Assembly: GCA_009760855.2 (NCBI GenBank)
Contig: WPIO01000145.1
Span: 645,001-709,000, forward strand
Reading direction: 5' to 3'
DNA length: 64,000 nt
DNA from: Cristatella mucedo
Lineage: Eukaryota; Bryozoa; Phylactolaemata; Cristatellidae
Shown: positions 47,130 to 57,075 of the stretch, in pieces
Layout: each line of letters begins with the position of its first letter
How positions within the stretch are numbered: position 1 is the first letter of the stretch
Made by a program: the position numbers and the translations under genes
The notes under the pieces: model-generated
Databases searched by the model: none
Told to the model about the DNA's origin: nothing
What the model saw: the letters and a program-made list of their open reading frames with translations, nothing else

Positions 47130-47640
47130 CCTTTGAAGCATGGTAATGCAGCGCTGGAAGCCCGTGCGGAGGCTGTGCGCGGTAGCTGCGCGTCGAAGGC
47201 CAAGCGCCGTCTAGCGGTCGTCTCTAGCCTCTTAACGTACAATCTTGAGCTTTTTTTCGAACAACGCCCAACCATTTCCGGCAGCAGAGTCGACTGGGCG
47301 CTCCGCGGAAGGAGCGGCGGCTCCGAGGAGGCTCCTTGGTCTCATCCTCCTAAAACGGTCGCAGCGTCGCAGTTGTCGCTCGCCGTCGAGTCGTCGTCGT
47401 GACTCCTCGCGCCGACGAAGCACCGCCGGGCAGCTTCTGTGACGGGTAAGGCCTCTAAGTAAATTGGCCGCTGCCATTACCGTTTTGGAGAACCTAAAGT
47501 CGGACGGTCCGGAAGGTTTCCAGTCCGCCGATAGACGGATCCTATCCAAGTCCAGCGGGAGCCTAGAACAGGCACCTCGGAGCTTCGAGAAGGCGGTGGC
47601 GGCGCCCTGTTCAGACTGAGGCTCTAACAACACTCGGCTC
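47130..47640. promoter_or_regulatory. CpG-rich island with a donor-like site
   Basis: Clearly richer in GC and CpG than its surroundings. A plus-strand donor-like GGGTAAGG occurs at about 47443. It could be the promoter and noncoding first exon of an unseen gene. Confidence 0.35.
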
Positions 47641-48359
47641 CGTTGATTTTGGCTGGAGCACGAAGCTTCACGCCAAAAGAAAGCATCCCACGAGTTCCTT
47701 TAGACGTACCTGCCGAAAAATGTATGTGCACCCAGATTTTTTTAGAGCCTCATAGCGTTGCGCGCATATAGCGTCGGCCAACTCTCACTACATCCGATGG
47801 CGAACAACGCGTGCAATGCATGAAGACCTGACTTTCGTAACACGCCCAACGGCGAAGACGTAGCACTTGAAATTCCGCTAGCAGTGCTAACGATAGAGTG
47901 AACGTTGGCGGCCCAACCTTACGCTTGTCTTAGGAAGCCTCGCTCAATGTCTAACAAACCCCTGTTAATAAGCGACCTTTTTCTGAAAAAGGCCTCGACC
48001 TACTTGTCTAGACAGAAACTTTGCTAATATTGGTAAACTGCCCGACCATTAGCGACGCAGCCACGACGGGCTTTTATTTCGTTAACAACCCTAGGTCAAT
48101 CAAAACTGGAGGTAGATTAGTCGTTATAACACGTCTGTCCATGAATTTCAAGCTGTTTGCAGTTCCCTTGAAGCAGTCTTTCGAATCTATTGTTTTGAGT
48201 TCACCCGATAACAAGCTACCAAAGGTGGCAGGAGTCTATCACCCCCAGGTACCAAGTTCTCTTTTATTTCAGATATATCTGATTTCATTTCGAATCTGCG
48301 TGCAAGAAATTGATGCTTCCTATTTATGGCTGATTTAACATTCATTTTGATAGCTTATT

Positions 48360-50067
48360 TGACGCCTTCAGCTCCGGATTTCGTGCACTGACTGACTCAA
48401 TGTTTCTTGTAGCTCATGTGCATGGCCCTACTCTCATAAAGGGTAACGTACTCCACCAAATTTTCTCCTACAACTGCACGCCATCATCACCAATTATAAC
48501 CAAATTCTGCTTATCTGACCACAGGCAAATTTCATTCAATCTACAATTTGTGCCCTCCTCCTAATCTAAAATAATCTTTTAATAGCGAAACCTCAAGACT
48601 CTTGAAGTCGATGCTTTCCGTACGAGAATTTCTGCTTCACCTCTGCTGCTCAATCCCCCTCCCGACCTGTCATCATTGGTCGATTGCTACATTGCGACAC
48701 CAGCTGACACGCTCGATGAGTTTGCACCACCGGCTACGCACACTGTGTGCCCTCGCCCAGATGGCCTATGGTAACCTGCAGATATTAAGCCAGCTTGATC
48801 TAACAAGCGAAAGCTGGAAAAAGCATAGGTAAGATCAGGACTGACGCTAAACCGACAGGCATTTAAGGACTACTGTGGAGATCGTACCAATCAATCCTGG
48901 TAATGGCTAAGTCTAGCTTCTATAAATATTGTTGAATCACAGGTGCATAATTAAAAAAATACTGATGTCTACGACTAACCGTCTTCGTAACCACTCTCAG
49001 GCTACCTCCTTACCTAGTGATCCTTGTGATGATCTATCTGATCAATTTTCTAGCTTCTTTGTTAACAAGATAGACAAGATCAAGAAATCTATCCCTAAGG
49101 TAGCAACATCCCCCTGGAATCCAGTCCCTCAATTCCATGCAGCACCTTAATGTCTACATTCAAGGAGGCCACTAGTGACCTAGTCCTGAAGTTCATATCC
49201 CAATCAAAGAAGACAACTAGTCCTCGATACCCTATTCCAACTATCCTGCTTCAAAGATGCATAAATCTGCTTCTAACATGCACAACCAACAGCATAAACA
49301 TGTCATTAGCCTCAGGTCATGTCCTAGCACCTTTCGAAAAGGCTGTAGTCAGGCCACTTCCCAAGAAAACAACACTAGACCAGGTGAACTTAAGCAACTT
49401 CCGCCTAGTCTCCCTTTAATCGTTCCTACCAGAGACTGGAATGAGTCGTGACACACCTGCTGAACTCATTTATTGAAACTTCAAACCTCGCTAGTAGTTT
49501 CCAGTAGTAGTAGTTAGTAGTTTCCAGTTTGTTTTTAGAGCTAATCACTCCACAGAGTCAGCATCGCTTCGGGTGTACAACGATCTACTTAGGAATGCAA
49601 ACTTAATTAGAGTATCACTGCTTGTTGTGCTCGATCTTTTGGCAGCTTTCGATACTATCGATCACCAAGTCCTTCTCGAGCACTTCTCACCTGTTTTGCC
49701 TGGGCATCACTGGCACTGCATTGCAATTGTTCAGGTCCTATCTCAATGGGAGACTCCAGAGTACTGATGTGAATGGACAAAGATCATTCGAGGAACCTCT
49801 GAAGTGTAGCTCAGGACTCTGTACTTAGTCTCGTTCTTTTCACGGTTTATACTCTCCCTTTTGTCGATGTGTCTGCCATGCACAATCTATGCTTTCACTT
49901 CAATGCAGATGACGCTCAGCTATATCTTTGCTTTGATCCCTTCCAGCCCTCCAACGCGTCAAATTCTCTCAAGTCCCTTGCTCCATGTATGTAAAGCGCC
50001 TAGAAAGAGATTGAGTTCTCTGAGGGGGCTTTAACAAATATGTTATTATTATTACTATTGTTATTAT
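48360..50067 (+). mobile_element. L2-A LINE with endonuclease and RT parts and an internal deletion
   Basis: Starts in the APE endonuclease end (MFLVAHVHGPTLIKG, CLSDHRQISFNLQF). It passes through FSSFFVNKIDKIKKSIPKVA, SDLVLKFISQSKKTTSPRYP, VVLDLLAAFDTIDHQVLLEH and LNGRLQSTDVNGQRSFEEPL. It reaches the FHFNADDAQLYLCFDP catalytic box (degenerate, with the YVDD Tyr changed to Asn). At 49990 the RT jumps directly to the terminal tail GTAAAGCGCCTAGAAAGAGA and ATT repeats; roughly 1 kb of RT, UTR and ORF end is missing. Confidence 0.9.
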
Positions 50068-50830
50068 GCTCAAATAATTTCAAGTGCTTCGACTTCGTCG
50101 TATACGAACGTCAAGTTTGTGCACACTGTAATGGTCCTGGATTAGTTAAATTCCTCGTTAATCCCTCAAATCTCGGGGCATTACGCAATTCGTGCCTCCT
50201 GTCGCTGCCAGAATTAGTAAGACTTATGCGGACATACAATCGTTGCCTGAAGGTTAGGATAATGGCCGAGGACCCTTAACTGTATTCCCGGGCTTGTCTC
50301 TTTGCTTGTGACTATTGGTTAGCATCGCACCTGCAACGTGGCTTCCTTCAGAGTACACCCGCTGGATTAATGAATGCAATGATCTTGGTATTGGGTGCCC
50401 GACGGCAAAGATAACTGTTGACTCTTCCAAATTTGGGTATTTAGAAAAAAATTTTGCCTGAACTTCGGTGAATTAAGAAGCAGTGCTCAATTGAAATCGA
50501 GCTAATTGCGGAAGAGGTTTGTGTTGATGACAGCTCCATCTCAAATAGGTTCATTCGGCATACCTTTTATGAGGCTGTGTCATCGTGCCTGAAGAGGAGC
50601 TTAATTTCCTGAGCAAAAGTTGGAAATAATCAAAGTAAAGGCCGAGGCTAATTAGAATTATGTCGAGATTAGTGCTGAAACTATTGCGAAGCTGGAACTT
50701 TAGTTCGCTAATGACGACAGCCGGAGTGAACTTCTTACTGCTAATCGAAAGGATTTCCAAGGTACTGAGGCTAGGGTACACCTGAGCTAGCTGCTGATAA
50801 CTTAAGATTAACTGATAACTAAGGCAACTG
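50068..50830 (+). other. Possible LINE ORF1 remnant upstream of L2-B end
   Basis: An open frame to 50279 reads FDFVVYERQVCAHCNGPGLV then NSCLLSLPELVRLM, with a CxxC. Later parts give a helical, charged reading (ELLTANRKDFQG) with stops. This could be a first-ORF zinc/coiled-coil remnant belonging to the family B element that follows. Inference only. Confidence 0.3.
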
Positions 50831-51320
50831 GTACTTAGCCTTAACCAAAGTTCGTATGCTGACTCACAAGGCCAGTCACAACTTGGCTCCTTCATACCTA
50901 GCTGAATTGCTACACCAGTTTCAGCTTCCTTGTGCCCTCAGGTCCTGCATGGACAATAAATTAGCTAGCTGTTCCATTCCTCAGCTTAAAGACCATTGGC
51001 GACAGAAGCTTTTGTTCTGCAGGTCCTGGATTTCGGAAGCCAATTTCATTATTCTTACGCAACGACAGCACTCTCCTGCTATAGACTATGGCACATCCTT
51101 TCCAGTTGCCCTGAGCTGCTACTTCCATGCTACTCACTACCTCAACTACTCTCCTGACTCAGCTATGCTTCTCACTTTCTCTTTGTTGGGTGAGATGAAG
51201 TCTGTTGGCTACCGAATGCGTACCGAAAGCCACTTGTGCAGTGAGTGCGCTATACAAAGCTCTCCTTCGTAGAACCCACATGGTCTTCGTGGCTTTGTGG
51301 GGTTACAGACGGAGATGCAT
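50830..51320 (+). mobile_element. L2-B LINE 3' end
   Basis: MLTHKASHNLAPSYLAELLH, FQLPCALRSCMDNKLA (end of ORF2), then UTR GGCTACCGAATGCGTACCGA, GCGCTATACAAAGCTCTCCT and GGCTTTGTGGGGTTACAGAC. Confidence 0.86.
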
Positions 51321-51547
51321 TCAATTCCATTTGACTGAAGATATTATGAAGAGATCGTTGTTTCTGTTGCGGTCGTAGGCAGTGTGTATGCGATGACTGT
51401 TGTCACTTGCTTCGAGACAGTTACCGTGTAAGCCATTGAGGTCATGGAATTCATCTCTGATGGACTGGCTGCTTTACTAACATGCGATCGTGCTCCTGAC
51501 GGTGTCTGCTCTGCGAGTCACGTGACTGTAGCCAATCCATCGCTGCA

Positions 51548-51640
51548 GGTACGTGGGTACTACACACGAGAGTTCTGTATAGCGAACTCACAACCTAAGC
51601 GGCTTTCGGTACGCAGTCGATAGCCAACATGAACGACGAG
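51548..51640 (-). mobile_element. L2-B UTR fragment
   Basis: Minus strand GGCTATCGACTGCGTACCGA and AACTCTCGTGTGTAGTACCC match the family B 3' UTR. Confidence 0.75.
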
Positions 51641-51687
51641 GTTGTGCATTTTGGAAATATTAAAGTGAAGTGGCAGTGCTATTTGTA

Positions 51688-51775
51688 ATAATAGTAATAC
51701 GTTTGATATAGCGACCTCAGATAACTCAATGCCTTTCTAGGCACTTTAAGTTTGCAACAAAAGAAGCACGACCGA
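51688..51775 (-). mobile_element. L2-A tail fragment
   Basis: Minus strand AAAGTGCCTAGAAAGGCATT and GAGGTCGCTATATCAAACGT followed by ATT repeats. Confidence 0.8.
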
Positions 51776-52849
51776 ATGTGATATGCCGAAACTGTGAGAT
51801 GGGACAGAGAGACTGCTCGCCGATTTCGCGAATAGTGCATTTCGACGACTCATCTTTGCCATGCTTGCCGTGCTTCAGAAGGCACGCTCTGTGGCCATGC
51901 CATTGAGGTTTCAACTTGGCAGATGCATTCGCGCGATCGTCGTGCCCCTGCATGTAGAGCAATGCGTGCGGCCCTCGGCCGTGCTACGGCTGCTGAACCG
52001 GCTTGTAGTAAAGGCAAAAGGATCGGACTTCCTTCTCTGGTTCGCAGTAACCTTAACTTTTTTAGTACGTTAAAAAAAGTCTTCGAGCAAGGCTAGCAGA
52101 TTTTCTTGATTTTATCCAGCACACGTTACACACCACCTGAATGAGAGCCAGACAACGCTGGATTGACAAGACGAGGCCACAGACGAACATGGCAAGTCTC
52201 AGTCGAAATCGCTTGCTCAACTGCACTGTGTGTGGGGGGGTGCGGCTGTTCACTGCTTCGAGTGCACCACTCAGTCGTCTTCTAGCGTTTATATCTTTTC
52301 AGGTATCTATTGCTGCAGAGGCGAAGCTTAATGCGCTCGCCTGTCTATAGCCAAGTGAAGCGATGACCTGAATGTCTAAGAAGGCCACAGGTTCGGACGA
52401 TGTGTGAGCCTGCGGCTTCTGCTGTAATTAGCGAAGCGCCTGACACTAACGCACATGCCTCACCTGCGGCCAATAGTTAAGCCATCGAAGCAGCGCAGCG
52501 TCGGGCCACTAATGCATGTTATATTTCGTGTCGCTGGCTGCGATTGATTGGGTTTCCATATATGTGCCAGTTGGGAGTAATAAAGCAGAGTCTCGTTTAT
52601 CAGGCACGTGCGCCCGCTATGTCTCCGTGAGACTCCCACCAGAACAGCAGCCGCTGGAGACACTGTCGAACAACAATGACTCATCGAAGCCCAGCTCGTA
52701 GATGGGACTACAGTCAGTAATGAAAGTTAAGACAAGACGGCTACGATTGCAGCTGCTAAGACAGGGACTGAAAATCGTCGGAAGTAATTTATTTTTGATC
52801 CTGGCGAGGTGGCGAAGCCCAACGTTGACGCAAACCACGGTTGTTTGCG

Positions 52850-53150
52850 TTAGGTTTCCTTCACTTATCGCCCAGCGAGCTAAGTATCGTATCACCCGCT
52901 TTTCGGAATCTAATCGTTTACCCATAGCTCGTACAAATCTCAAATCCTTTGGAGGCCGCGCCTCTAGTTCGTATGCTCCCAAAGCCTGGAATTCACTTCC
53001 GTCTTGTGTTGCGACAACCCCAGACTTGACCACATTTAAAAAGAAACTAAAAGCGCATCTATTTAGGACAGCATTTATTGGGTCTATGTGATCCGTATTT
53101 TGTGCTAATGCGTGCTGACGCTGTGCATGCTGCCACTAAATATATTTGCA
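52850..53150 (+). mobile_element. L2-A LINE fragment (end of ORF2 and UTR)
   Basis: AKYRITRFSESNRLPIARTN, SFGGRASSSYAPKAWNSLPS and TTFKKKLKAHLFRTAFIGSM, then TGTGCATGCTGCCACTAAAT. The 3' tail is absent. Confidence 0.87.
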
Positions 53151-53444
53151 CGATACTATACCAGCCGAGAACAACCTTAATTTAAGGAGGGTGCAGAGAA
53201 ACGCTGGCGTTCTGCACCGGTCAGATTACGAGAGCCCTATTGATTATTAGAGGCCCCTGAATGATAATGAACATGAGCCGGCTATATCCTTAGCATAAAG
53301 TTCGGCCAAATAAAAACCTCGAATGGTGTAAACGATCTGCCAGTTTAGCTCTGGGCGTCGTAGCAGGCGATTGAGTTGTAACCTGGGCGTTGAACTAGAG
53401 CTGTTGAGAGCTGTGGGTGATGCTGGACACTTGCCGTCTGCAGC

Positions 53445-53492
53445 TATCGAATGTAAAGTTCTCTTAGGGCACTTTATGAATGAATTATACTT
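53445..53492 (+). mobile_element. SINE-B or L2 tail fragment
   Basis: A short match to the tail (AAGTTCTCTTAGGGCACTTT then ATGAATGAATTATA). Too short to assign to SINE or LINE. Confidence 0.5.
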
Positions 53493-53621
53493 TTTTAGCC
53501 GTACTTTAAGGCTAAGCTTTGCCAGTATTTGTAATGGTCGCTAAGGACTAGCAATATTGCATGTGCTTAATTTTTGGCCTTAGGACTTTAGTAAAATGCA
53601 GCGATAGCACCTTTGCCGCCC

Positions 53622-53772
53622 TGGTTTGGCCCGGTGTTTAAGATGTTCGCCTTTGACGAACGAGGTCAAGGTCATTATATCTGACGGCTGAGGTCGTGGG
53701 CTCGAGCCCTGGGGCATATGTGACGCGCCTGGGTAGCGATAAGTTCTCTTAGGGCGCCATTCGAAAGAAATA
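53622..53772 (+). mobile_element. SINE-B
   Basis: Head CTGGTTTGGCCCGGTGTTTA, B-box-like GTGGGCTCGAGCCCTG, and tail CGCGCCTGGGTAGCGATAAG with GGGCGCCATTC. Confidence 0.82.
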
Positions 53773-54447
53773 CATCTCATTTTATTAAGCCCCATCCAAG
53801 CCGATCGGAAGCCTCGCTCTGAACTAACACTACGGAGCTGCACGCCAACGGTGTGCTGTCCACACTGAGACTCTTTTGTCCCTAAACAAACGCCACTCCG
53901 CCAGTTTTTGGCAGAATACAAAACTTTACATCGAAAGAAAGCCACCCAGAAGCCCATTCTAACGCACCAGCTTAAAAAGAAATGCACACAAACTTTGGCG
54001 AGCCTGAAACCACCGAGCATCGCCCGCCGAGGTTGCGCCGCTAAATTGGCTTCTTCAAACGTGTCAGTAAAGAATCGCAGACACCGTAACAAAAGAGCTC
54101 AAGACAAAAGCGCACCGAAAAAAGGGCGAAATGCTTGCCACACAGACAAAGTCGCGTACGACAAAAGTGCGAAACTATAATTATAATTTTCTAATCAAAT
54201 GGTGTAATTGATTTAACTGGATTTTTGCCTTCCAAATCAATTACTGTTATACTTGAAAGAAACAAATATTGCATTGTAAGGTATGGAGCTAACTTGCTAG
54301 TAGCTACTTGCGAGCTAGTTCGTCCAGTTTCGGCACTCACTAATAATGCACTATGCAAACGGTGAATCCGGCAAGTGTCAAGTCAGATTTTGAGAAAGTC
54401 AGTCAGAATGCCCGGTCAACCATCTTCCCTGGAGCGCAGCGAGCTGG

Positions 54448-54518
54448 ATGCCGAGTCTGATGTCTGATCTCGTCTGATGTCTGATTGTCTGACGTCTGAT
54501 CAGTCTGATCTCGGACAG
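54448..54518 (+). repeat. GTCTGAT minisatellite
   Basis: GTCTGAT-type words (GTCTGATGTCTGAT, CGTCTGATCAGTCTGATC) repeat about eight times. Confidence 0.8.
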
Positions 54519-55911
54519 AGTCTTTGGGTGCAATGCTCAAGATTTAAATCTTGCAACAGAACATCGTGACGACAAAAACCAGCGAATGCTCGCATCAAAA
54601 TAGTTTGAGCTCCGAGCTTCCTTCCTGTAGCTTGTTTCTATGCTGATTTCGACGAATTGGCCGATGCCTGTCCTCCTCTAACGGCAGCATTGATCAACTT
54701 CTAGGAAGACGCAAACATTGGCAGAGAGCTAAGAGGTCGACGCTAAAATCTCAGGCTTCATTTGCAACTGCACAATGCTTAGGGTCCGACGAACACCCAG
54801 AATACAGCTGCCATTTCCACAAGTCAGAACACTGTAGGTTGAATTCTAAATTATACAGAATTGTGTTACGAGTTTACCCGCCATTTGCAAGCAGTTTCGC
54901 TTACGAGTTCTCGTGCTAATGTTTCAAACGGCCCGGCTCAGCCAGCATATTTACAAATTCGAGCGGCGATACAGCTGCCATTTCCACACACAACTTTGCA
55001 CAACTGCTATTTTGATTCCAAATTATAGAGAACATTATGCCACGTTTAGCCGTACAATTTCATTGAATTGCCCTTTTGCGTTGTCAGGTCATGGCCTCTG
55101 ATGGCGCGACCCAAATGGCAGCCCTAAGTAGTCAAACTGCAATACAGCTGCAATTTCAACAAAAAGCTTCACGCAACTGCCATTTCTATTGTAAACTATA
55201 GCAAGCAATGGTCCAGTGTAACCCACTAAATTTCATGCAATTTCACTTGCGAAATCTCTTGCTATGATCTCCAATTGCCCGTGCCAGCCAGCCTCCATAC
55301 GTATTCGAACTGCGATACAGCTGCCATTTCCGAAACAGGCGTCGTGCGACTGGCTTTGATTTCACATTATAGAAAACAGTGTTCTGGGTTTAACAACCAA
55401 ATTTCATAGCTTAGCGCCTGGGCATTCTGATGCAATGGCCGCTAATGGCAGGGTCAGCAAGCCTCCCTACGCAATCGAACCTCGATACAGATGCAATTTT
55501 CACAATAAGCGTTTCGCAACTACGGTTTTGATAGGAATTTACAGAAAGCAACGTTTCAGGTTTACCCACAAAATTTCGTGCGATTACTCATAGTCATTCT
55601 CGCGAAATTGGCCTCCAATTGTCCGGGCCTGCCAGTCTCCCTACACAATCGAACTGCTATATAGATATTACAATTAACATTACTACAGTAAGCGTTTCGC
55701 AGCTGCGTTTTTGATATTGCATTACAGAAAATCATGTTTTGAGTTTGCCAATGAAATTTCACAGCATAGCGCCGTGGTGTTCTCATGCTATGGCATGGCC
55801 CGGACCAGCAAGCCTCCTTACATATTCTAACGGCAATACGGCTGCCATTTCCACGCTAGGCGTCGCGTAAATGGTGTTTTGATTCCTCAGTATAGAAAAC
55901 GGTGGTAAAAT

Positions 55912-56055
55912 ATAATATAATTTATATGTATAGAACCCTAAGAGAACTTAATGTCTATTCAGGCGCTTCACATACGCCAGGGGGGTCGAGCCCACGACAT
56001 CGGCCAGACCTTGGTCAGGGGCGAGCACCTTGACCACTGAACCAAACCAACAGTC
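55912..56055 (-). mobile_element. SINE-B inserted in the 172-bp satellite
   Basis: Minus-strand copy splitting a satellite monomer. TATAGAAAACGG before (from 55891) and TATAGAACCGG after (from 56059) look like a target-site duplication with small changes. Confidence 0.85.
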
Positions 56056-56536
56056 CATTATAGAACCGGATTCACACTCAAAATTTCGTGTAATTGGACA
56101 TCCGCGTTCTAACGCAATGGCCTCAGAGGACCCGGGCCACCGTGCAATTTCGAATTGCGATCCAACTGCTATTTCCATAATAGATTTCGTGCAACTTCGG
56201 TTTTGATTCCTCAATATAGAAAGTAGTGTTCCGGGATAACCCACCGAATTTATTGGGGTATCGCATGGGCGTTCTCAGGCTATGGCTTAAAAAGGCCCGG
56301 ACCAGCCGGCCTCCGTACATACCCGAGCTGCCAGACAGCTGCCATTTTCATAATAAGCGTCGAGCAACTGCGGCTTTCATTTCATATGATAGCAAGCAGT
56401 GTTCCGAGTTTACCAACCAAATTACAGTCATATAGCCCATGCTCATTCTTATGCAATAATGGTAATAATAATCACAATACATTTGTTATAGCACCCTCGG
56501 AGAACTCATAACAATAATAATAACAATAGTAATAAT

Positions 56537-56855
56537 ACTCATATACATAGCGCCCCAAGAGAACTTAATCACTATTCACGCGTTTCACATATGCCTCGGG
56601 GCTCGAGCCCACGACCTCAGCCAGACCTGGTTCGGGGAGAGCACCTTAAAAAAAAAAAAATCCTAGCTGATTTAACAGCCTCTTTTGTGTAACGACAGAA
56701 GAGCCTTTGCGGCTATCACCACCGCTTGCAGTGGCGATAAAGAATCGCCCACCGCAGGAATCGAACCCATGACCTCAGGACAGAGGTCGTGAAAGCAACC
56801 ACCTTACCTAGTGTGCCATCACGGCTCACCATTAACCTGCTGGACCAAACCAGCT
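56537..56855 (-). mobile_element. SINE-B interrupted by SINE-A
   Basis: The tail and B-box part is at 56537-56648 and the head part (AGCTGGTTTGGTCCAGCAGG, minus strand) is at 56831-56855. The 182 bases between are SINE-A. The whole insert lies within an L2 tail. Confidence 0.82.
56649..56830 (-). mobile_element. SINE-A inserted inside SINE-B
   Basis: Complete minus-strand copy from GGTGAGCCGTGATGGC to the T-rich end. SINE-B sequence resumes on both sides (56537-56648 and 56831-56855). Confidence 0.88.
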
Positions 56856-57075
56856 CTTTTTAAGTGCTTGGCATTTGTTGCAAAGGAAGTATGATGGCCT
56901 GCCTACAATGGCCCGGCCGGCTCTGCATTTTTGAACTGGGATGCAGCTACTATTCTATCAATAGGCGTCGTGAAACTTCTGTTTGATTGCTTATAGTGGA
57001 CAACACTATTCCGGGTTAACCAATCACATTGTAAACAACTGAGCAGGTGCGATATATTGCTGTGGCCCGAACCGT

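Larger units (their letters stand above)
56455..56893 (-). mobile_element. L2-A tail split by nested SINEs
   Basis: The tail end (minus: GAGTTCTCCGAGGGTGCTAT then ATT repeats) is at 56455-56507, and the preceding part (TTTGCAACAAATGCCAAGCA) is at 56854-56893. Between them sits SINE-B carrying SINE-A. The whole lies in the satellite array. Confidence 0.78.
54798..57075. repeat. Diverged ~172-bp tandem satellite, about 11 monomers
   Basis: The motif ACAGCTGCCATTTCCAC or a variant recurs at about 54806, 54970, 55143, 55315, 55487, 55665, 55840, 56164, 56334 and 56944. Spacing is 164-178 bp once inserts are removed. Other parts recur in the same order: TTTTGATT.C.TATTATAGAAA, CAGTGTTCCGGGTTTACC, CAAATTTCATGC and GGCCCGGGCCAGCCAGCCTCC. 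Monomers are clearly diverged. The array is interrupted by SINE-B (55912-56055) and by the nested LINE/SINE block (56455-56893). Confidence 0.87.

Noticed and set aside
47232..47633. 133-codon minus-strand ORF
   Set aside because: Lies in a CpG-rich block where stops are rare; Arg/Ala/Ser-rich shadow without family features.
53580..54092. 170-codon minus-strand ORF
   Set aside because: It runs through a SINE-B copy on the opposite strand and has no recognised domain.
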